Shown in pieces: positions 57,808-64,000 of a stretch of 64,000 bases of DNA (position 1 is its first letter; each line of letters begins with the position of its first letter). Position numbers and translations under genes: made by a program. The DNA comes from Catellatospora bangladeshensis. Lineage in GTDB: Bacteria > Actinomycetota > Actinomycetes > Mycobacteriales > Micromonosporaceae. The stretch covers positions 104,471 through 168,470 of the forward strand of contig NZ_BONF01000029.1 of NCBI RefSeq assembly GCF_016862575.1, in the 5' to 3' direction. The notes below the pieces were generated by a model. It was not told where the DNA came from. It saw only the letters and a program-made list of their open reading frames with translations, and did not search any database.

Positions 57808-57858
57808 GTGTCCGATGTTCTGCGCCCCTTCCGCGGCCCGGCGTACTCGCGGATCTGA
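57808..57858 (+). CDS. possible 16-residue leader peptide before the GNAT gene
   Basis: GTG 57808 follows a strong AAGGGAGG site; the frame VSDVLRPFRGPAYSRI then stops 32 bases before the GNAT ATG. No Cys, Trp or other attenuation-type run. Could be a translational leader or chance. Confidence 0.3.
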   Translation: MSDVLRPFRGPAYSRI

Positions 57859-57890
57859 ACCGGGGCGTACGCCTTCCGGAGGATCAACCG

Positions 57891-58778
57891 ATGACCGATC
57901 TGGTCGTGCGCCCGCTTGCCGCGGGCGAGGAAAACCTGTTCGACTCCATGCCCGATCCGCTGCCCCAGCTGCGGCAGGTCGCCTACGCCGACGGGCTCGC
58001 CGGTGGCGGCTACCGCCCCGAACGCACCTGGGTGGCGCTGCGCGGCGGCCGGGTCGTCGCCCGCGCGGCCTGGGTCCTGCCGCCCGGCGCCATCGGCGAA
58101 CCGTGGCTCGAACGCTTCGACCTGGCCGCCGAACCCGAGGCCGGAGCCGCGCTGCTGCACGCCGCCCACGAGGCGCTCGGCGGCCCCCAGCTGTACTACG
58201 CCGCCCTGCCCGCCCACTGGCGGCACCGGGCCGAGGTGCGGGCCGTCGCCGAGGCGCCGATGGCGGCCGCCCGGCTCGCCGGCCTCGTCGAGCAGGGCGA
58301 GCGGCTGCGCCTCACCTGGACGGGCGCCCCGCTGCCCGCGTTCTCCGGGCGGTACACCTTCCGCCCCGCGGCCGACCACGCCGAGATCAACGACCTGGTC
58401 GCCCGGATCGCCCGGCCGGACGTGCTGACCGGCCGGGAGGTCGCGCTGGCGGTCCGCGGCGTCGACCTCGCCACCGAGCCGCTGGCCTGGCTCAACAGCC
58501 CCGCCGGAGCCTGGCGGATCGCGCTGCGGGCCGGTGAGCCCGTCGGCCTGGTGGGGACGGCGGGCGACGCCTGCTACCCGCTCATCGCGTACCTCGGCCT
58601 GCTCGACGAGGCGGTGCGGGCGGAGCTGCTGGCCGAGGCGGTGCGGGTGCTGGCCGAGGGCGGTGCCCGGGAGGTCGTGGCCGATGCGGACGCCCACCGG
58701 GTCGCGACCGTGGCGGAGCTGGAACGCACCGGCTTCCGGCAGGTGCGCTCCCGGATCGTGTTCGCCCCGGCCCCCTAG
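57891..58778 (+). CDS. GNAT-family acetyltransferase
   Basis: 295 residues from ATG 57891 behind GGAGG. The C-terminal half shows GNAT-like beta-strands (TFRPAADHAEINDLV, AWRIALRAGEPVGLVGTAGD, ELERTGFRQVRSRIVF). The first half is a related but divergent domain, giving a two-domain form. Substrate unknown. Confidence 0.85.
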   Translation: MTDLVVRPLAAGEENLFDSMPDPLPQLRQVAYADGLAGGGYRPERTWVALRGGRVVARAAWVLPPGAIGEPWLERFDLAAEPEAGAALLHAAHEALGGPQLYYAALPAHWRHRAEVRAVAEAPMAAARLAGLVEQGERLRLTWTGAPLPAFSGRYTFRPAADHAEINDLVARIARPDVLTGREVALAVRGVDLATEPLAWLNSPAGAWRIALRAGEPVGLVGTAGDACYPLIAYLGLLDEAVRAELLAEAVRVLAEGGAREVVADADAHRVATVAELERTGFRQVRSRIVFAPAP

Positions 58779-58783
58779 CGAGG

Positions 58784-58831
58784 CGAAGGGCACCTTGTCC
58801 GGCGCTCCACGGTCGCACAGGGTGCCCTTCG
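58784..58831 (+). terminator. hairpin after the GNAT gene
   Basis: Perfect arms CGAAGGGCACC (58784-58794) and GGTGCCCTTCG (58821-58831), loop 26 bases, starting six bases past the stop. Confidence 0.65.
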
Positions 58832-58919
58832 GCCGACCTCCGCACAGGCCGGGCCCGGCGGTGACCTGCGGAGTAGCGTGGAAGGCGCAGATACCCGCGA
58901 CGGTGCTGCGGAGGAGGCC

Positions 58920-61900
58920 ATGCCCCACAAGGCGCTGTGGACCTATGTCGGCCTCTGGGCGGTCGGGCTGACCGCCTTCTTCGTCCTTCCCAGCCCCGCG
59001 GACGACGCGGCGTGGGCGGTCGTGGGCGCCGGGTCCGCCGTGGCCGTCGCGTACGGCATACGCCACCATCGCCCCGCCCGGACCCGGCCCTGGTGGCTCA
59101 TCTGCGCCGCCGTATGCCTGCTGTTCCTCGGTGACACCGTTTACGACCTCCTGGTCGACACGCATCAGCTCACGGCACTCTTCCCGTCCGCCGCCGACGT
59201 GTTCTACCTGGCGATGTACCCCGTCCTGGCGATGGGTGTGCTGGGGCTGGCCAGCAACGGCCGGGCGAACGAGCATCGCAGAGCACCGCCGCTGGACACC
59301 CTGATCCTGGTCAGCGGGCTCGGTCTGCTGGCGTGGATCTTCCTCATCACGCCGCACCTGGCCGATCCCAGCCTGTCCCCACAGCAGCGCCTGCTGTCCG
59401 TGGCGTACCCCGTCGGCGATGTGCTGATCCTGGCCACCATCGGCAGGCTCATCGCGCTGCGCCGCTTCACCCCGGCGGTCCTGCTCATGAGCATCGGCTC
59501 GGCCGGGCTCCTGGTCACCGACCTGGTGTACGCGCTGTCGCAGCTGCGCGGGCACGGCCCCGTGGGCGGCCCGATCGACCTCGGCTGGCTGCTGTTCTAC
59601 GGCGGCTGGGCCGCCGCGGCCCTGCACCCGTCGATGACACAGCTCACCGAGACTCCGGCCCGCTCGCCCCGCGAGCTGAGCCCGGCCCGCCAGATGTCGC
59701 TGCTCGCGGCGTCGCTGCTGCCGTCGGCGCTGCTCGTCTACGAGGCCGTGCGCGGGCGGCTGCTGCACACCCCGGCGATCGCCGTATTCGCCAGCATCAC
59801 CGCGGTGCTGGTCGCCGCACGCCTCTACACCATGATCGCCGACCACCGGCGCGACCTCGCCCGCGCCGACGTGCTGCGGGGCACGGCGACGGGCCTGGTC
59901 GGCGCGCACGACCTCGACGGCGTACGCGACTGCCTGCGGCTGGCCGTCGACCGGCTCGCGAACGGCAAGGCCCACACGTTCCACCTGGTCACCGAGCCTC
60001 GTGACGAGCCGGTGTCTTCCGCCGGATGCGCCGAGGACCGGCCCGCGGCCGAGCTGGGCCCGGACACGGCCGCAGCCGTCGCGCCGTTCGGCCGGGCGCT
60101 GGTGTGCCCGGTGCTGCTCGACCGGCGCGACACCGGACACGATCCGCACCTGGCGACCATCGTCGTCGGCGGCGACACCGACCTGCTGCGGTCGCTGTCG
60201 ACCCCCGTACAGACGCTGGCCCCGCAGGCGGCCCTGGCGCTCGACCGGATCGCGCTGGCCCGCGAGGTCGTGCAGCGCGACAGCGAGCAGTACTTCCGCG
60301 CGCTGGTACGCAACGCCACCGACGTCATCCTGATCGTCGACGCCGACGACCAGCGCGTGCGCTACGCGAGCCCGTCGGCGCGGCAGGTGTTCGGCGTGTG
60401 CGAGATCGTCGGCGCCGACCTGGTCGACCTGACCGCCCCGGACGGCCGCCAGCAGGTACGTGAGCAGCTCAAGACAGCGCCCGCGAAGCGGGCGGGCACC
60501 ACCGCGGACTGGGTCGTGCTGCGCTGCGACGGCCAGCAGACGGAGGTCGAGGCGATCTGCCGGGACCTGCGCGCCGAGCCCGCCATCGCCGGGATCGTGG
60601 TCACCTTGCGCGACGTCACCACGCAGCGGCGCCTGCAGCGCGACCTGGCGTACCACGCCTTCCACGATGCGCTGACCCACCTGGCCAACCGGACCGCGTT
60701 CCGCCAGCGCCTGGCCGAGGCCGCCGCGCGGGCCCGGCGCGACGGGACCCTGGCCGGCGTCCTCTACATCGACCTGGACGACTTCAAGCTGGTCAACGAC
60801 ACGCTCGGCCACGAGGCCGGGGACCGGCTGCTGGAACTGGTCGCACAGCGGCTGCGCGGCGTGCTGCGGGCCGGTGACACCGCCGCGCGGCTGGGCGGTG
60901 ACGAGTTCGCGGTCCTGGTCGAGAGCGTCTCCGGCCCGCAGCTGATCGAGGACGTCGCCGACCGCGTGGTGGCGGCGCTGGCCCGGCCGTTCGAGCTGGA
61001 CGGCAGGCTCGTGTCGGGCCGTGCCACGGTCGGGGTGTCGGTCACCAGCGACGGGCGCACCGCCGCAGACCTGCTGCGCCAGGCCGACGTCGCGCTCTAC
61101 TCCGCCAAGGCCGAGGCCAAGGGCCGCTGGCGGCGCTACCGGCCGGACCTGGACACCAGCTCCGTTGAGCGCATCCAGATGCGCGCCGAGCTGGAGCAGG
61201 CCCTGCCCGGCGGCCGGTTCGAGCTGGACTACCAGCCGATCGTGCGGCTGTCCGACATGGTCACCGTCGGGTTCGAGGCGCTGCTGCGCTGGAATCATCC
61301 GGTCCGGGGGCGGCTCATGCCCGGCAGCTTCATCGACATCGCCGAGGACACCGGTGTCATCGTCGCCATCGGCAACTGGGCGCTGGCCACCGCCGCCGCC
61401 ACCGCCGCGAGCTGGCCGGCCACCGCCGACGGGCGGCCGCCGTACGTCAGCGTCAACGTCTCCGCCCGCCAGTTCCGCACCGCCGGTTTCGCCGCCCACG
61501 TCGAGCACACCCTGGCCGAGACGGAGCTGCCCGCCGACCGGCTGCTGCTGGAGATCACCGAGACGCTGCTGCTGCGCGACGACGAGCAGGTCTGGCACGA
61601 CCTGGCCGAGCTGCGCCGGCTCGGGGTCCGGGTCGCCATCGACGACTTCGGCACCGGCTACTCCGCGCTGAACTACCTGCGCCATACCGCGCTGGACGTG
61701 CTCAAGCTCGACCGGGTGTTCACCAGCAGCATCACCACCTCCCGCCACCAGGCGGACCTGGTCGCGGGCATCGTGTCGCTGGCCCACAAGATGGACCTCG
61801 ACGCCGTGGCCGAAGGTGTCGAGAGCCCGGAGGAACTCGACCTGCTACGCCGCGCGGGCTGCCAGTACGGCCAGGGCTACCTGTTCGCCAGGCCGATGAG

Positions 61901-61946
61901 CACCCGCCGCACCCACCAGTGGCTGACCGGCACGATCAGCGCGTGA
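58920..61946 (+). CDS. membrane PAS-GGDEF-EAL protein (c-di-GMP turnover)
   Basis: 1008 residues. About nine or ten hydrophobic spans (1-310), a GAF-like part (~325-450), a PAS domain (~455-575), a GGDEF domain with intact RLGGDEF (~658) and an EAL domain with intact EALLRW (~785), DFGTGYS and EGVE. Both catalytic sites look complete, so it may make and break cyclic di-GMP. ATG 58920 has GGAGG upstream. Confidence 0.95.
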   Translation: MPHKALWTYVGLWAVGLTAFFVLPSPADDAAWAVVGAGSAVAVAYGIRHHRPARTRPWWLICAAVCLLFLGDTVYDLLVDTHQLTALFPSAADVFYLAMYPVLAMGVLGLASNGRANEHRRAPPLDTLILVSGLGLLAWIFLITPHLADPSLSPQQRLLSVAYPVGDVLILATIGRLIALRRFTPAVLLMSIGSAGLLVTDLVYALSQLRGHGPVGGPIDLGWLLFYGGWAAAALHPSMTQLTETPARSPRELSPARQMSLLAASLLPSALLVYEAVRGRLLHTPAIAVFASITAVLVAARLYTMIADHRRDLARADVLRGTATGLVGAHDLDGVRDCLRLAVDRLANGKAHTFHLVTEPRDEPVSSAGCAEDRPAAELGPDTAAAVAPFGRALVCPVLLDRRDTGHDPHLATIVVGGDTDLLRSLSTPVQTLAPQAALALDRIALAREVVQRDSEQYFRALVRNATDVILIVDADDQRVRYASPSARQVFGVCEIVGADLVDLTAPDGRQQVREQLKTAPAKRAGTTADWVVLRCDGQQTEVEAICRDLRAEPAIAGIVVTLRDVTTQRRLQRDLAYHAFHDALTHLANRTAFRQRLAEAAARARRDGTLAGVLYIDLDDFKLVNDTLGHEAGDRLLELVAQRLRGVLRAGDTAARLGGDEFAVLVESVSGPQLIEDVADRVVAALARPFELDGRLVSGRATVGVSVTSDGRTAADLLRQADVALYSAKAEAKGRWRRYRPDLDTSSVERIQMRAELEQALPGGRFELDYQPIVRLSDMVTVGFEALLRWNHPVRGRLMPGSFIDIAEDTGVIVAIGNWALATAAATAASWPATADGRPPYVSVNVSARQFRTAGFAAHVEHTLAETELPADRLLLEITETLLLRDDEQVWHDLAELRRLGVRVAIDDFGTGYSALNYLRHTALDVLKLDRVFTSSITTSRHQADLVAGIVSLAHKMDLDAVAEGVESPEELDLLRRAGCQYGQGYLFARPMSTRRTHQWLTGTISA

Positions 61947-61991
61947 GCCCCAGCACCGAACGACAAACGCGCCAATCTGCTCGACTCCGCC

Positions 61992-62186
61992 GTGGCCGGC
62001 TGCGTCAGCACCTGGCTGCAAGCCGGGCACATCGATGACAGGCTGTGGGACATCCTTGCGGCACGCGAGCAGGACCTCCTCCGCGTCGTTCCGGAGTTGC
62101 GCGACGGTGAGGCCCTCTACTACCAGCGACTGCTGGACATGGCGGTGCTGATCCTCGAAGCACCGGACGGCCCGCCGCCCGCCTGA
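61992..62186 (+). CDS. 64-residue hypothetical protein
   Basis: GTG 61992 start, product rich in Leu, Glu and Asp (LWDILAAREQDLLRVVPEL...YYQRLLDMAVLILEAP), probably helical. No known family; moderately weak start context. Confidence 0.45.
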   Translation: MAGCVSTWLQAGHIDDRLWDILAAREQDLLRVVPELRDGEALYYQRLLDMAVLILEAPDGPPPA

Positions 62187-62237
62187 CGCCGCACGTTCCG
62201 TGCATGGCTTCGGCTACGTGAGATCGGCCCGCGACCC

Positions 62238-62891
62238 TCAGCCGAACAGCCGCTGTGCCCAGTAGACCTGCCGGTCCGGGCCGATGAACACCAAAGCCAC
62301 CAACAGATCATCCCTGTTCACGGGCGCCGTAGCGTACGTGGGCGGCTGCGGGGTCTCCCGCCGTTGCGCGGGAAAGGTCGCCACGAAAGTGATCGGCCCT
62401 CCGGCCGGTGAGGTCATCACGGTCGTGGTACTGCCGAGCCAGGTGTCCTCCCCCGTGCGAACGTCGCCCGCGCCACGTAGCCACGGATACTTCTCAGCCA
62501 CCTCGTTCAGCACACCGTCGCTGCCCTGGACTACTCGCACCGAGCTATCAGATCGACCGATCACCATGGGTGGCTTCAGGTCCACGCGCTTGTCGATGAC
62601 GAGAAGCACGAACCAGCCGTCCTCCCAGTCCGTCGCAGCGCCCGGCGGCGGGGTCCAGCGCAGGTGTCCTCCGACGAATGCATCGCCGGGAGAGGGCAGG
62701 TAGGAAACCCCGTCGTAGGAACGTTCCCCCTCCATCCCGTCGGTACCCACACCCAGCATGTCCACCGTGACCGACGCGTTGATCACGTCGGGTGTGAAGG
62801 GGGGACGCTCATGCCACCAACGCACCACGACCACACCGGCCACGGCCAGGACGGCGACGGCGACGGCAGCGGCGACCCGACGACGAATCAT
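62238..62891 (-). CDS. single-span membrane-anchored hypothetical protein
   Basis: 217 residues from ATG 62891 (MIRRRVAAAVAVAV...). One N-terminal membrane anchor (~7-25), then a soluble extracytoplasmic part with W-rich strands (WEDGWFVLLVIDK, KYPWLRGAG, VYWAQRLFG). No family recognised. Confidence 0.7.
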   Translation of the reverse strand: MIRRRVAAAVAVAVLAVAGVVVVRWWHERPPFTPDVINASVTVDMLGVGTDGMEGERSYDGVSYLPSPGDAFVGGHLRWTPPPGAATDWEDGWFVLLVIDKRVDLKPPMVIGRSDSSVRVVQGSDGVLNEVAEKYPWLRGAGDVRTGEDTWLGSTTTVMTSPAGGPITFVATFPAQRRETPQPPTYATAPVNRDDLLVALVFIGPDRQVYWAQRLFG

Positions 62892-63011
62892 GGCGAGCAG
62901 TAGAGCATGAAGACGCAACACGTACGGCGGCCAGCGTAGGCAGCGCATACGTATGGCGTCGTCGTTCCGGGGGTGGGAAGATCGCCCAGGCGATTGTGGG
63001 AAGGAGGGGGT

Positions 63012-63434
63012 ATGGGCTTCTGGGACGTCGGCCCCTTCGATAACGACGACGCTGGCGGACTTCGCCGCCGAACTGGATCAGGTGACAGCGGAGCTTGTAT
63101 CGACATGGTCGGCCGCGTGCTCGAACGTGTCGCGACCGACGACGACCCCGACCTCTGGGACGCACCGCGTGCCGTGGCGGCGGCGGCTCTGATCGCTGCG
63201 CAACGCCCGGGAGGCGAGCCCGTCTGCACCAACTACGGCCCGTCCACGCCGATGCCGCAGTTCCCGGACTACCTCACACCGCTGGCCGTCGACTCCCTAG
63301 ACCGGATAGTCGCGACGTCCTGGCTCGCCGACCACTGGACGGATGCCGCCAGCGGCCTGGCATGGCGTCGAACCATCAACGGTATACGCAGGGTCCTCCA
63401 GCCGCCGCAGGCCGAATCGCTCTTCGATCGGTAA
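63012..63434 (+). CDS. DUF4259 domain protein with possible compensated frameshift
   Basis: ATG 63012 (GGAGG upstream). The start MGFWDVGPFDNDDA and the later AVAAAALIAAQRPGG, MPQFPDYLTPLAVDSLDRI and AWRRTI match DUF4259. Between about 63053 and 63100 this frame reads GGLRRRTGSGDSGA, while the next frame reads LADFAAELDQVTAEL, which is what the family has. Two small compensating frame changes (or sequence errors) therefore seem to scramble ~15 residues. Confidence 0.75.
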   Translation: MGFWDVGPFDNDDAGGLRRRTGSGDSGACIDMVGRVLERVATDDDPDLWDAPRAVAAAALIAAQRPGGEPVCTNYGPSTPMPQFPDYLTPLAVDSLDRIVATSWLADHWTDAASGLAWRRTINGIRRVLQPPQAESLFDR

Positions 63435-63476
63435 TCCAGTGGCAGCCGGAGGCGGCGGCGCACGACAATCGCCGCG

Positions 63477-64000
63477 ATGGCTGAGACCTCCCTGGACACA
63501 GCTCTTCATCGTTCGCTGACGTGGCCGGACGTCGATCCGGCACGGAACCCGTTCGACCGGACCGCGGCAGCGGGCATCGTTCGGGCAATCGTGTCGGCCG
63601 TGCCCGTCGATGCTGATCATGGTCAGCGTGATGGCTGGCGGGACGAGATCAGCCGTCTTCTTGTCGCCGCGTTCGGCATCTGGGCACGCGAGTGGTGCTG
63701 GTCGCCCAGTCCGGGATCGTGGCACGGCGGCCGGGTGGCGGCCTGGTGCTGCACAAAACACTCGGTGGCCTCCGCCGAGGAGAACCAGGCGTGCGTGTCG
63801 GCTTCCCTGCTCGACTGGCGGGATTGGCTTGAGGAGTTGGCGGAGCGGTTCGACCGGCTACTACCCGATCCCAACCTGGCCCCGACAGATCTGCTGGTGG
63901 CGTGGGAGGCGGCGATCGCCGACCTGGCACATGCCGCCTCCGGGCGGATGGCTCGCGACGGCTGGTACGGCTACTTCACCTGGGCTCTGTGCTGGCTGCG
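63477..64000 (+). CDS. hypothetical protein, truncated by the window end
   Basis: An open frame from ATG 63477 continues beyond base 64000 without a stop (174 complete codons). It starts MAETSLDTALHRSLTWPDVD and is rich in Trp, Asp and Leu (WAREWCWSPSP-like region, LLDWRDWLEELAERFDRLLPDP). It resembles a family of actinobacterial hypothetical proteins with no established role. Lies 43 bases after the DUF4259 gene. Confidence 0.7.
   Translation, partial: MAETSLDTALHRSLTWPDVDPARNPFDRTAAAGIVRAIVSAVPVDADHGQRDGWRDEISRLLVAAFGIWAREWCWSPSPGSWHGGRVAAWCCTKHSVASAEENQACVSASLLDWRDWLEELAERFDRLLPDPNLAPTDLLVAWEAAIADLAHAASGRMARDGWYGYFTWALCWL

Noticed and set aside
57675..61787. 1370-codon minus-strand open frame over the GNAT and GGDEF-EAL genes
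   Set aside because: Antisense of two well-supported genes; low-complexity Arg/Gln/Gly composition with no motif.

Overview
The window is about 72-75% GC with dense, GTG-rich, often 4-base-overlapping genes. Gene content (kdpFABC, single-gene phosphoketolase, NarL-type two-component pairs, DUF5317, DUF5709, DUF4259, discoidin/CBM2-bearing secreted enzymes) points to a filamentous soil actinobacterium, most likely of the Micromonosporaceae. That placement is inference; no rRNA or housekeeping marker is present. No tRNA, rRNA, CRISPR array or transposase was seen. Very long open frames lie antisense to real genes because of the GC bias and were left out.

Layout. 1-7.8 kb: kdpFABC (minus strand, kdpC running off the left edge) and a Ca2+-type P-type ATPase. 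7.8-13.5 kb: two DosR-type boxes in the divergent promoter between that ATPase and a phosphoketolase, then a lipoprotein/membrane pair and a TetR-ABC transporter operon. 13.5-19 kb: the most unusual part. Two ORFs of 47 and 49 codons share the core DHIPAHVKNSY..C. One is translationally coupled to a JmjC/cupin_8 Fe(II)/2-oxoglutarate oxygenase. The two peptides flank a histidine kinase/response regulator pair. Both peptide promoters and the promoter of a neighbouring SDR gene carry the same composite element (GGCCAGG, 18 bases, GCGGGAC) with an embedded DosR-like box. 19-25 kb: secreted cyclophilin, stand-alone KAS III, and a 1293-residue secreted ThuA/sugar dehydrogenase/PKD/CBM6/discoidin protein. 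25-31 kb: secreted Ca-binding-like protein, DUF1349, PCD-VOC fusion, DUF5709 and a FAD-Rieske oxidoreductase. 31-43.4 kb: carbohydrate block (GH5 cellulase with CBM2, GH43, LacI regulator, secreted BNR protein, complete sugar ABC importer). 43-64 kb: ordinary accessory genes (methyltransferase, phosphotransferases, MFS, VOC, TetR/hydrolase, ArsR/short P450/PEP-mutase family, TetR with tetO-like operators, GNAT, GGDEF-EAL). Within this last part lies a DUF5317 operon ending in three tandem paralogous micropeptides. The last gene runs off the right edge.

How it fits together. The DosR-like boxes link the P-type ATPase, phosphoketolase, both conserved peptides, the oxygenase and the SDR into a possible low-oxygen or stress regulon, with the embedded NarL-type response regulator as a candidate controller. 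The peptide plus oxygenase unit looks like a small, undescribed peptide-modification (RiPP-like) system. The carbohydrate block is a plant-polysaccharide module: secreted cellulase and xylosidase-type enzymes with a LacI repressor and repeated GAAAGTTTC operator-like sites.
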